NCBI RefSeq assembly: GCF_014647895.1
Contig: NZ_BMQB01000002.1
Span: forward strand, 1 to 64,000
DNA from: Pilimelia anulata
Lineage (GTDB): Bacteria > Actinomycetota > Actinomycetes > Mycobacteriales > Micromonosporaceae
Length of the DNA: 64,000 nucleotides
Direction: 5' to 3'
Shown here: positions 16,864-24,513 of the stretch, piece after piece
Numbering within the stretch: the first letter of the stretch is position 1
Layout: every line of letters starts with the position of its first letter
Translations under genes and position numbers: made by a program
The notes under the pieces: model-generated
What the model saw: the letters and a program-made list of their open reading frames with translations, nothing else
Databases searched by the model: none
Told to the model about the DNA's origin: nothing

Positions 16864-17811
16864 CTATGTGGTGCCCGGGATGAGTGTGGCCAGATTGTCG
16901 TCGAGGGCCCGGACCCGACGGTCCCGGCGCAGCGGCGCCAGCGCCACCCGCACGTCGGCCAGCCGCTGCGCCACGACGCCCGAGTCGTGCGCCGCCGCCA
17001 GGTCGACCGCCGCGTCGCCGTACCGCTCGATCCGGTCGACGTCCCGCTGCTGCGCCGCGGCGATGACCAGGTCGGCGAGCACCCCGCCGCGCCGCCGGGC
17101 CGACAGCGGCCGGTCGAGGACGGCGTCCAGGGTGGCGATGGCCCGGCCGGGCTGCCCGAGCAGGACCGCGCAGGCGCCGCGCTCCTCGGCCAGCCGGCCG
17201 CCGTCGAAGCGCAGCCAGCCCAGCGGCGGCGCCGGGGGTGCGCCCGCGGCCGCGGCCAGCGCCCGGGCGCAGCCATCGGCGTCGCCGAGGGCGGCCCGCG
17301 CCCGCGCGGCCACCGCCGCCACCCAGTGCCGGGTGGGCAGGGCGCCGTCGCCGTCGCGCGCCGCCGCGCCCGCGCTGGCCAGGAGCGCGTCGGCGTCGGC
17401 GGGCCGGTGCTCGTACAGCGCCACGTAGGCCCGCCGGGCCAGCGCGCACGCGTGCCGATCGGCGTGGCCGGCGTCGCGGGCGGCGGTCGCCGCGAGGTCG
17501 TGGGCGTGCGCCGCGTCGCCGTACCGGCGCAGGTCGAGGAAGATCTCCCCGGCCAGTTGCAGCGCCTCGCTCAGCGCGCCGAGCAGCCGGGGCGAGCGCC
17601 CGCCGTCGCGGACGGCGCCGAGGATGACGGCGACGTGCGCCCGCACCTCCGGGAGCAGGACCCGCTTCGGCGAGGTCACCACGAACCGCCGCCAGAGCGC
17701 GGCGCCGCGGTCGGCCAGGGCGTCGGCGGTGGCGGTACCCCGGCCGGCGGCCGGCATGGCGGCGAGCGCGACGGCGATCCCCGCCGTACGCAGGATCTCG
17801 CGGCGCTGCAC
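16864..17811 (-). CDS. Orphan TPR-like protein resembling the C-terminal half of XRE-TPR regulators
   Basis: A 315-residue, alanine-rich, all-helical protein. The start VQRREILRTAG at GTG 17811 (GGAGGA upstream) resembles the linker that, in many actinobacterial regulators, follows an XRE helix-turn-helix and precedes TPR repeats. Here no helix-turn-helix is encoded upstream in any frame; the residues before the GTG are unlike one. So this is either a regulator that lost its DNA-binding domain or a stand-alone peptide-binding TPR protein. A long inverted repeat at 17932-17969 lies 120 nt upstream. Operon with the duplicated-motif protein. Confidence 0.75.
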   Translation of the reverse strand: MQRREILRTAGIAVALAAMPAAGRGTATADALADRGAALWRRFVVTSPKRVLLPEVRAHVAVILGAVRDGGRSPRLLGALSEALQLAGEIFLDLRRYGDAAHAHDLAATAARDAGHADRHACALARRAYVALYEHRPADADALLASAGAAARDGDGALPTRHWVAAVAARARAALGDADGCARALAAAAGAPPAPPLGWLRFDGGRLAEERGACAVLLGQPGRAIATLDAVLDRPLSARRRGGVLADLVIAAAQQRDVDRIERYGDAAVDLAAAHDSGVVAQRLADVRVALAPLRRDRRVRALDDNLATLIPGTT

Positions 17812-17931
17812 GTCCCCGTCCTCCGCGTGGTCGCCCGGCCCGGGCGACCAGCGTAGGCCGCAACCCGCCACCGCCGCGTGCCCCGCCCGGTACATCCGCG
17901 CCGGGCGGCGGTGGTCCGAAGGTCAACATGA

Positions 17932-17969
17932 CGTCAGGTACCGAATTCACGGTGATCAGGTACCTGACG
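17932..17969. promoter_or_regulatory. Long inverted repeat upstream of the TPR-like gene
   Basis: Perfect 11-bp arms, CGTCAGGTACC (17932-17942) and GGTACCTGACG (17959-17969), with a 16-nt spacer. The right arm lies in a 12-bp palindrome, TCAGGTACCTGA (17956-17967), and TCAGGTACC also occurs as a direct repeat 22 nt apart. This looks like a double operator rather than a terminator. Confidence 0.55.
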
Positions 17970-18032
17970 CCATGATCCGCACCGGGAGCCGCGCGCGGCG
18001 ACCGGGAGCGGCGCGCCCGCCTCGGGAAGCGG

Positions 18033-20225
18033 TCAGGCGGCGCGGGCGGGGTGGCGGGTGGGTGGGGTGAGGATGGCGGCGTCGCCGTGGCGGCGGAGCT
18101 TGTGCCAGCGCATCCGGGCGCCGCTCAGCGCCGCCAGCACCGCCCGCATCACCACGAAGTACATGAGCTGCCGGTACACGAGCTGCTGCAACGGCAGCAG
18201 CCAGATCGCGCGCAGCCGCTCCCCGTCCAGCCGGAACGCCACCGCCGCCGTCGCGAGCTGCGCGGTCAGCATCACCAGCCAGGCCGCGGCGGTCAGCTTC
18301 AGGTCGTAGAAGAAGACGCCGTACAGCGCGAACAGGTCGATCAGCCCGGCCAGCAGCGGCAGCACCACCTGGAACAGCACCAGCAGCGGCAGCCCGACCA
18401 GCCCGAACCGCCGCCCGCCCGGCCCGTCGTCGCGGGTGCGGCGGTGCTTCCACATGGACTGGATCGTGCCGTACCCCCAGCGGTACCGCTGGGACCAGAG
18501 CTGGCGCAGGCTCGTCGGCACCTCGGTCCACGCCCGGGCCGACTCCTCGTACACGACGCGGTGGCCGGCGCGGATGACCGCCATCGTCAGGTCGGTGTCC
18601 TCGGCGAGCGTGTCGCTGCTGACCCCGCCGACGGCGAGCAGCGCCGAGCGGCGGAACGCGCCGATCGCGCCGGGGACGGTCGGCATGACGCCCAGGATGT
18701 CGTACATCCGGCGGTCCAGGCTGAAGCCCATCACGTACTCGATGTGCTGCCACGCGGCGAGCAGCCCGCGCCGGTTGCCGACCTTGACGTTGCCGGAGAC
18801 GCCGCCGACGGACGGGTCGGCGAAGGGCTGGACGAGCCGGCGGACCGACCCCGGTTCGAGGACGGTGTCCCCGTCGACCATGACGATCAGCTCGTGCCGG
18901 GCGGCGGCGATGCCGATGTTGAGCGCCTCGGCCTTGCCGCCGTTCGGTACGGAGATCAGCCGGACGCCGGGCAGGGCCAGGCCGCGGACGATCGCCGCGG
19001 TGTCGTCGGTGGAGCCGTCGTCCACGACGATCACCTCGATGCCGGGGTGGTCGCCGCCGGCGAGCGAGCGGACGGCCCGGGCGATGCCGGCGGCCTCGTT
19101 GTACGCGGGGACGATGACCGTCACCGGGTCGGTGACCGGCGGGCCCCAGCGGAAGTCGGGGTGCCGGCGGCGGCGCAGGTGCCGGCGGGTGGTGACCAGC
19201 AGCAGCGCGATCCGGGCGACGGTCAGCACCCCGATGGCGAGGAACACCACCAGCAGGGCGTCGACGGCGCGGTCGGCGAACCGGATCGAGCCGATCAGGA
19301 CCCGGCCGCGCAGGGTCAGGCTGTCGGCGGCGATCGGGTTGGCCCGGAAGGACGGCGGCGCGGCGCCGGGCGCGGCGGCAGCCACCTTCGCCTCGCCGAG
19401 CACCTCGCCGGGGGTGCTGAACCGGTACCCGGCGGCGCTCATCGACTCGAGGTACCGGTCCAGGGCGGCGGCGGTCTGGCTGCGGTCGCCGCCGGCGTCG
19501 TGCAGCAGCACCACGCCGCCGCGGCCGTCGGCCGGGGTCATGTTGGCGGTGATCGCGTCGACGCCGGGGCGGGCCCAGTCGCGGCTGTCGAGCTGGGTGA
19601 GGACGTTGAGGTACCCCTCGGCGCCGGCCTCCCGGTAGACCGGCCAGGAGGCGTTGTCGATGGCGCCGTTGACCGACGAGTACGGGAACCGGATGAGCCG
19701 GGCGGTGATCCCGGCCGCGCCGGCGAGCGCGACCTGGGTCTGGCTGCTCTCCAACTGCCGGCGCCAGGCCGGGACGGCGGCGAGCTGGGGGTGGGAGAAG
19801 GAGTGCACGCCGATCTCGTGGCCCTCGGCGACGAGCCGGCGGACCAGCTCGGGGTGCTTGGTCACCTGGCTGCCGACGACGAAGAAGGTGGCCCGGACGC
19901 CGTGCCGGTAGAGCACGTCGGCGATCCGCGGGGTCCACACCGGGTCGGGGCCGTCGTCGAAGGTGAGCAGCAGCGTCCGGTCCGGGATGCCGTACGTGCG
20001 CATGCCGGCGGGCGTGTCCTCGATCAGCGGGCCGCCGTCGCGGATCGCCGCCGGCACCGCGTTGTCGGCGCCGCCGGTCAGCTCGTGGTCGGGGGCGAAG
20101 CCGTTGGCGAGGTACGCGTTGACGGCCAGCACGCCGAGCGCCGCGATCAGGACGCCGAGGGCGATCGGGAGCGTCGTGGTGCGGGCGGCACGTCGTTGGT
20201 CGCGAATGCGCTTGCGGTCGGTCAC
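18033..20225 (-). CDS. Bifunctional polysaccharide deacetylase-family 2 glycosyltransferase
   Basis: A 730-residue membrane fusion. After one membrane segment (about 18-38) comes a NodB-type deacetylase: LTFDDGPDPVW with D90/D91, HSFSH with H141 and H145 as metal ligands, and RFPYSS. A second membrane segment (about 325-350) leads to a GT2 domain with VTVIVPAYNE, VMVDGDT, LAEDTDLT and QRYRWGYGT, then three to four membrane helices. Topology places the deacetylase outside and the transferase inside. It fits a one-protein version of PgaB plus PgaC: making and partly deacetylating a poly-N-acetylhexosamine. The GTG start overlaps the stop of the small membrane protein gene. Confidence 0.9.
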   Translation of the reverse strand: MTDRKRIRDQRRAARTTTLPIALGVLIAALGVLAVNAYLANGFAPDHELTGGADNAVPAAIRDGGPLIEDTPAGMRTYGIPDRTLLLTFDDGPDPVWTPRIADVLYRHGVRATFFVVGSQVTKHPELVRRLVAEGHEIGVHSFSHPQLAAVPAWRRQLESSQTQVALAGAAGITARLIRFPYSSVNGAIDNASWPVYREAGAEGYLNVLTQLDSRDWARPGVDAITANMTPADGRGGVVLLHDAGGDRSQTAAALDRYLESMSAAGYRFSTPGEVLGEAKVAAAAPGAAPPSFRANPIAADSLTLRGRVLIGSIRFADRAVDALLVVFLAIGVLTVARIALLLVTTRRHLRRRRHPDFRWGPPVTDPVTVIVPAYNEAAGIARAVRSLAGGDHPGIEVIVVDDGSTDDTAAIVRGLALPGVRLISVPNGGKAEALNIGIAAARHELIVMVDGDTVLEPGSVRRLVQPFADPSVGGVSGNVKVGNRRGLLAAWQHIEYVMGFSLDRRMYDILGVMPTVPGAIGAFRRSALLAVGGVSSDTLAEDTDLTMAVIRAGHRVVYEESARAWTEVPTSLRQLWSQRYRWGYGTIQSMWKHRRTRDDGPGGRRFGLVGLPLLVLFQVVLPLLAGLIDLFALYGVFFYDLKLTAAAWLVMLTAQLATAAVAFRLDGERLRAIWLLPLQQLVYRQLMYFVVMRAVLAALSGARMRWHKLRRHGDAAILTPPTRHPARAA

Positions 20226-20455
20226 CGGTGGGTACCGGGCAGTACGACCGGCGACGGAACAGCCCGCGGAGCGGTCGGACTGATCCCCGGTCCGGGGTCG
20301 GCGGGCGGTCCGCCGGGGGTGACCGATCCGCCGAATGCGCTCATCGCGGTGAACACCAGATAAGCGACGGAAAGAACACCGAAAAGGTATGCGGTACGGG
20401 CCAGCCGACGGCGTCGGCGACCGGTCGAGTCGACAAATACGGGGGTGTGCGGCAT
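20222..20455 (-). CDS. Small membrane protein coupled to the deacetylase-glycosyltransferase
   Basis: A 77-residue protein: a short cytosolic start with VFVDSTGRRRRRLARTAY, one membrane helix (about 22-43) and a Pro/Gly-rich outer tail. Its stop overlaps the next GTG (GTGA), so translation is coupled. The basic VFVDxTGRR lead is a pattern I associate with small accessory proteins of actinobacterial polysaccharide synthases, but the function is unknown. The ATG at 20455 is a choice; a GTG at 20596 would add a proline-rich disordered stretch. Confidence 0.65.
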   Translation of the reverse strand: MPHTPVFVDSTGRRRRRLARTAYLFGVLSVAYLVFTAMSAFGGSVTPGGPPADPGPGISPTAPRAVPSPVVLPGTHR

Positions 20456-20907
20456 GGCCGTTTCCGGGCCTTTCTCCGGGCCGGTGAGTGGGCTGGCCGG
20501 GGCCTCGTGGCCAGCCGGTTCGTCGAGTGTGTCGCCGGTGTCCGCGGCTGCTGAACGCCCAGGTGGATGCGCGTCCGGGGGATTGGCGTGCGTCACCCGA
20601 CCAGTACTACCAGAATGGCATCGATAAATCGACTGAGCTTGATCCAAATTCGCTGTGAGCGAGACCGGAGGGAAAATAGCGCACATTGTCGGCGGTGTGA
20701 CTCCCGACATCCGATGTAGGCGAATCGCCGTCGATGTCCTACTCTTTGGCCCGGGGCGGCCGCCGGGGTGGCGGGCGTTCACGGGTGGCGCACGGACGAC
20801 CCGCGGGGGCCGTTTGCGAGTTACATTCGTAAACGATGACCTACCCTGATGCGAGGCTCCGACAGCGACCCGGACCGGGGAGCAGCGCCGAGTTCTAGGG
20901 GGCAGAT
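20456..20907. other. Intergenic region of 452 nt between divergent polysaccharide and chemotaxis genes
   Basis: Unusually AT-rich for this window between about 20600 and 20850, so it probably holds the promoters of both flanking units. If the small membrane protein starts at GTG 20596, part of it is coding. The imperfect palindrome at 20812-20834 is the clearest element. I saw no FliA-like or TcrA-like motif here and no RNA gene. Confidence 0.5.
20812..20834. promoter_or_regulatory. Imperfect palindrome upstream of the receiver gene
   Basis: Half-sites GTTTGCGAGT and ATTCGTAAAC (the reverse complement of GTTTACGAAT) match at eight of ten positions across a three-base centre. It lies 74 nt before the GTG of the receiver gene, in an AT-richer patch. 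Confidence 0.4.
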
Positions 20908-21294
20908 GTGGCTGCAGTACCGCTGGAGCACCCCACCGTCCTGGTCTTCGACGATGAGGACGACCTCCGTGAAGTGATGTGCCGAATGCTGGAGCGCAAG
21001 GGCTTCACCGCCCTGCCCGCGGGCGACCCGAACGACGCCGTCGCGGTCTGCAAGGAGCACCAGGGGGACATCCACGTGCTGCTCGCCGACCTGGGCATGC
21101 CCGACGCGATCGGGCTCGGGGTCGCGCGCGACACCCGGGCGGTCCGGCCCGGCATCCGGGTGGTGTACGTCTCGGGGCTGCCGAAGGAGAGCGCCGTCAG
21201 CCGCGGCCTCCTGCACGACGAGGACACCGTGATCCAGAAGCCGTTCACGACGGACGGGCTCGTGGCCGCCGTCCGGGAGATCCTCGCGGCCTGA
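20908..21294 (+). CDS. Stand-alone receiver (CheY-like) response regulator
   Basis: A 128-residue single receiver domain. The acidic pair is D15/D16, the phosphorylated residue D61 in LLADLGMPD, the switch serine S89 in VYVSG, and the conserved lysine K111 in IQKPF. No output domain is present. The GTG at 20908 follows TAGGGGG. It lies 100 nt before cheA but has no FliA-like promoter of its own, and it is less like CheY than the two receivers at 27689 and 28554. It may be a phosphate sink or a partner for CheA or another kinase. Confidence 0.88.
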   Translation: MAAVPLEHPTVLVFDDEDDLREVMCRMLERKGFTALPAGDPNDAVAVCKEHQGDIHVLLADLGMPDAIGLGVARDTRAVRPGIRVVYVSGLPKESAVSRGLLHDEDTVIQKPFTTDGLVAAVREILAA

Positions 21295-21313
21295 GCGGCG
21301 GCCCGGACCCGCG

Positions 21314-21340
21314 CTCAGCTCGCCGGCTCCCCTGCCGAAA
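21314..21340 (+). promoter_or_regulatory. FliA/WhiG-like promoter of the cheA operon
   Basis: CTCA (21314-21317), 16 nt, GCCGAAA (21334-21340), ending 57 nt before the cheA GTG. The GCCGA -10 element is characteristic of sigma-28-type factors (FliA, SigD, WhiG). The same pattern with the same spacing precedes flhA. Confidence 0.6.
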
Positions 21341-21397
21341 CTGACCCAGCGCCGGCCGCGGCGGCGCGCCCGATCGACGGGACCCGGAGGGCGTACT

Positions 21398-23914
21398 GTG
21401 GATGATCTTGGCGAGATCGTCGATGAATTCCTCGTGGAGAGCTACGAGAATCTCGACCAGCTCGACGGCGACCTCGTGGCCCTGGAGCGGGAGCCCTCGC
21501 GGGAACTGCTCTCCGGCATCTTCCGCACGATCCACACGATCAAGGGGACCAGCGGCTTCCTGGCGTTCGGCCGGCTGGAGACGCTGACCCACGCGGGCGA
21601 GTCGCTGCTGTCCCGGCTGCGCGACGGCGTCCAGCCGGTCACCTCCGACACGATCTCCGTCCTGCTCGCCATGGTCGACGGGGTGCGCGCGCTGCTGGCC
21701 AGCATCGAGGAGACCGGCGCCGAGGGCGACATCCCGGTGGACGAGCTGATCGGCCGGGTCAACGCCCAGATCACCGACGGCGCCGAGGCCCCGATCGGCA
21801 CGGCCACCGCGGCCGAGCCGCCGGCCGCGGGCACCGACCCGGCCGCCGGCCCCGAACCGGCGGCGGGTACCGAGCCGGCCGCGGCTGCCGAACCGGAAGC
21901 CGGCACCGCCGCTGGCGTCGAGCCCGCCGCGGGCGCCGGGGGGCCGCCCACCGACGCCGACGCCGAGGCCGTCCTGCCGCCGCGCGCCGGGACCGGCGCG
22001 CCCACCGACGCCGTCAGCCCCGAGGTCGACCCGGCGGCCGCGGCCGCCGCGGCGGCCGACGCCGCCCGCCGGCCGCTCGGTGAGCTGCTCGTCAACGCCG
22101 GCGCCGCCGTCGACACCGACGTCAACTGGGCGTTGCAGAAGCAGACCGGCGGGGACGAGCGCCGGCTCGGCGCGATCCTGCTGGACGAGGGCAAGACCAA
22201 CGCCGCCGCCGTCAACGAGGCGCTGGACCGGCAGGGCCGGCGCAGCGCCGGCGACGCCACGATCCGGGTGGACGTCGACCTGCTCGACTCGCTGATGAAC
22301 CTGGTCGGCGAGCTGGTGCTCGTCCGCAACCAGCTCGTCCGGGCCGCCACCGACGCGGCCGACCCGGTGATCGTGCGGACCACCCAGCGGCTCAACCTGA
22401 TCACCAGCGAGCTGCAAGAGGGCATCATGAAGACCCGGATGCAGCCGATCGAGCAGCTCTGGCTCAAGCTGCCCCGGGTGGTCCGGGACCTGTCCACCGC
22501 CTGCGGCAAGCAGGTCCGGGTGGCGATGGTCGGGGCCGACACCGAGCTGGACCGCAGCCTGCTGGAGGCGGTCAAGGACCCGCTGACCCACCTCGTCCGC
22601 AACGCCGTCGACCACGGCATCGAGGACCCGCAGCGGCGGGTGGCCGCCGGCAAGGCCGCCGAGGGCACGCTGACCCTGAAGGCGTACCACGAGAGCGGCC
22701 ACGTCACCGTCGAGGTGATCGACGACGGCGCCGGCATCGACGTGGAGAGGGTGCGGGCCAAGGCCGTCGAGCGGGGCGTGGTGACCGCCGCCGAGGCGGA
22801 GCGGATGGAGCCCCGCGAGGTCATGATGCAGGTCTTCCAGCCGGGCTTCTCCACGGCGGAGAAGGTCACCAACGTCTCCGGCCGCGGCGTCGGGATGGAC
22901 GTGGTGAAGACCAACATCGAGCGGATCGGTGGCGCCGTCGACGTCGACTCGACGCTCGGCGAGGGCACCACCTGGCGGCTGACGATCCCGCTCACCCTGG
23001 CGATCATCCAGGCCCTGACCATCGACTCGGGCAGCGACCGGTACGTGATCCCGCAGGTCGCCGTGCACGAGCTGGTCTACGTCGACGGCGACCACACCCG
23101 GATCGAGTACGTCTCCGGCGCGCCCGTCTACCGGCTGCGCGGCAAGCTGCTCCCGCTGGTCCGGCTGGACGCCGCCCTCGGCCGCCCGGCCGCCGGCGAC
23201 GACCGCGGCGTGTACGTGGTGGTACTCCAGGCCGACGGCCGCCGCTTCGGCGTGGTCGTCGACCGGGTGCTGAACACCGAGGAGGTCGTCGTCAAGGCGC
23301 TGACCGCCCGGTTCAAGGAGATCGGCATGTACGCCGGCGCGACGATCCTCGGCGACGGCAAGGTCGCGCTGATCCTCGACGTGCCGTCGCTGGCCCGGCG
23401 CTCGCACCTGTCGGCGGCGGTGGCCGAGCGGATCGAGGCCGAGCAGGAGCGCGAGGTGGTGGCCGCCGGCACCGAGGTGAACCGGCTGCTGGTCACCTCG
23501 GTCGGCGCCCGGCGGGTGGCGATCCCGCTGGACACGGTCACCCGGCTGGAGGAGTTCGCCGCCGCGGCGATCGAGTGGGTGGGCAACCGGGAGGTCGTCC
23601 AGTACCGCGGCCGGATCCTGCCGCTGGTCCGGCTGTCCTGGCTGCTCGGCGTCGAGGCCGCGCCGCCGGGGGAGAGCGTCGCCGCCGTGGTGTACACCGA
23701 GCGGGGCCGCAGCATCGCCCTGGTGGTCGACGGGATCGTCGACATCGTGGAGACCGCGGCCGCCGAGCGGGCGGACATCGACGACGACGGCGTGGTCGGC
23801 TCGGCGGTGATCGCCCAGCGGGTGACCGAGCTGCTGGACGTCCGCCGGGCGATCCTGGCCGCCGACCCGCACTTCTACGCCGACTCCGGCGACGCCCTGG
23901 TGGAGGCGGTATGA
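21398..23914 (+). CDS. cheA: Chemotaxis histidine kinase CheA
   Basis: An 838-residue kinase that links receptors to CheY and CheB. The Hpt domain has H46 in IHTIKGTSG. An Ala/Pro/Glu-rich linker (about 125-222) follows, then a module RRPLGELLVNAG...LGAILLDEG (about 224-285), like the short repeat found at the N-terminus of MshE-type ATPases, where many CheA proteins have the P2 domain. The dimerisation helices begin near 288, the ATPase has HLVRNAVDHG (about 400) and GRGVGMDV (about 495), and two CheW-like modules start near 543 and 695. The GTG at 21398 follows GGAGG. Its stop overlaps cheW (ATGA). Confidence 0.96.
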   Translation: MDDLGEIVDEFLVESYENLDQLDGDLVALEREPSRELLSGIFRTIHTIKGTSGFLAFGRLETLTHAGESLLSRLRDGVQPVTSDTISVLLAMVDGVRALLASIEETGAEGDIPVDELIGRVNAQITDGAEAPIGTATAAEPPAAGTDPAAGPEPAAGTEPAAAAEPEAGTAAGVEPAAGAGGPPTDADAEAVLPPRAGTGAPTDAVSPEVDPAAAAAAAADAARRPLGELLVNAGAAVDTDVNWALQKQTGGDERRLGAILLDEGKTNAAAVNEALDRQGRRSAGDATIRVDVDLLDSLMNLVGELVLVRNQLVRAATDAADPVIVRTTQRLNLITSELQEGIMKTRMQPIEQLWLKLPRVVRDLSTACGKQVRVAMVGADTELDRSLLEAVKDPLTHLVRNAVDHGIEDPQRRVAAGKAAEGTLTLKAYHESGHVTVEVIDDGAGIDVERVRAKAVERGVVTAAEAERMEPREVMMQVFQPGFSTAEKVTNVSGRGVGMDVVKTNIERIGGAVDVDSTLGEGTTWRLTIPLTLAIIQALTIDSGSDRYVIPQVAVHELVYVDGDHTRIEYVSGAPVYRLRGKLLPLVRLDAALGRPAAGDDRGVYVVVLQADGRRFGVVVDRVLNTEEVVVKALTARFKEIGMYAGATILGDGKVALILDVPSLARRSHLSAAVAERIEAEQEREVVAAGTEVNRLLVTSVGARRVAIPLDTVTRLEEFAAAAIEWVGNREVVQYRGRILPLVRLSWLLGVEAAPPGESVAAVVYTERGRSIALVVDGIVDIVETAAAERADIDDDGVVGSAVIAQRVTELLDVRRAILAADPHFYADSGDALVEAV

Positions 23915-24336
23915 CTACTCGTCAGTACGCCACGTTCGAGGTCGAGGGCGCCCTGTTCGGGGTCGATGTGGACCACGTGCAGGAGGTACTGTCCTTCTCG
24001 GAGTACACCGCCGTGCCGCTGGCCCCGGAGGCCATCGGCGGCCTGTTCAACCTCCGCGGCCAGGTCATCGCCGCCGTGGACATGCGGGTGCAGCTCGGCC
24101 TGGAGCGGCACGCGATGGACGGCCCGGTCATGAACGTCATCCTGCGCGTCGGGGACGAGCCCGTCAGCCTGCTGGTCGACCGGATCGGCGAGGTGGTCTC
24201 GCTGGACGAGCGCCACTTCGAGCCGCCGCCGGACACGCTGGGGGGCCCCGCGCGGGCGCTGGTGCAGGGTACGTTCAAAGTGGACGATCGACTCATGCTC
24301 GCCCTCGACGTCACCGCCGCCGCCGACACCCACTGA
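23911..24336 (+). CDS. cheW: Chemotaxis coupling protein CheW
   Basis: A 141-residue adaptor that ties CheA to chemoreceptors in the membrane array. It opens with YATFEVEGALFGVDVDHVQE and has GLFNLRGQVIAAVDMR and LLVDRIGEVVSL, all in the usual order of the SH3-like double barrel. It is close to the minimal CheW length. The ATG overlaps the cheA stop (ATGA), so the two are made together. Directly after its stop lies a 21-nt palindrome. No chemoreceptor gene is in the window, so the receptors must be encoded elsewhere. Confidence 0.96.
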   Translation: MTTRQYATFEVEGALFGVDVDHVQEVLSFSEYTAVPLAPEAIGGLFNLRGQVIAAVDMRVQLGLERHAMDGPVMNVILRVGDEPVSLLVDRIGEVVSLDERHFEPPPDTLGGPARALVQGTFKVDDRLMLALDVTAAADTH

Positions 24337-24380
24337 TGTCGACACGCCGTGTCGACACACCGCTGATGTCCGACACATCA
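24337..24380. promoter_or_regulatory. Cluster of palindromes directly after cheW
   Basis: TGTCGACACG-C-CGTGTCGACA (24337-24357) is a perfect 10-bp inverted repeat around one base and begins at the first base after the cheW stop. A second inverted repeat, TGATGT-N5-ACATCA, follows at 24364-24380. CTGATGTC(C)GACAC also occurs as a direct repeat about 30 nt apart, overlapping both. It may stop transcription, bind a regulator, or both. Confidence 0.5.
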
Positions 24381-24400
24381 CCGACGTCCGAGCGCCGATT
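24374..24400 (+). promoter_or_regulatory. Possible FliA-like promoter of the gene at 24514
   Basis: CACA (one mismatch to CTCA), 16 nt, GCCGATT at 24394-24400; a second GCCGATT follows at 24404-24410 without a good -35. The start codon is 113 nt downstream, further than at the other sites, so this is a weak call. Confidence 0.35.
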
Positions 24401-24513
24401 CGAGCCGATTTTCCGAATGCCGGACCGGGGACCGAGCACCCGCCGGCGCAGCCGGCGCCGGTCCGGTGGGCCGCCCGTCCGCGGCCTGCCGGCGGGGGAG
24501 AGGAAGGGCGTGG

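Noticed and set aside
17821..17850. GCAACCCGCCACCG as a TcrA-like repeat near the TPR gene.
   Set aside because: The half-sites are GCAACCC and not spaced by four bases; it does not fit the direct-repeat pattern.
20222..20782. A 186-residue version of the small membrane protein.
   Set aside because: The added N-terminus has no ribosome site and runs through an AT-rich, promoter-like region; the ATG at 20455 gives the family-like start.
24404..24410. Second GCCGATT as an independent FliA-like -10 box.
   Set aside because: No CTCA or TAAA-like element lies 15-17 nt upstream; only the GCCGATT at 24394 has a near match.
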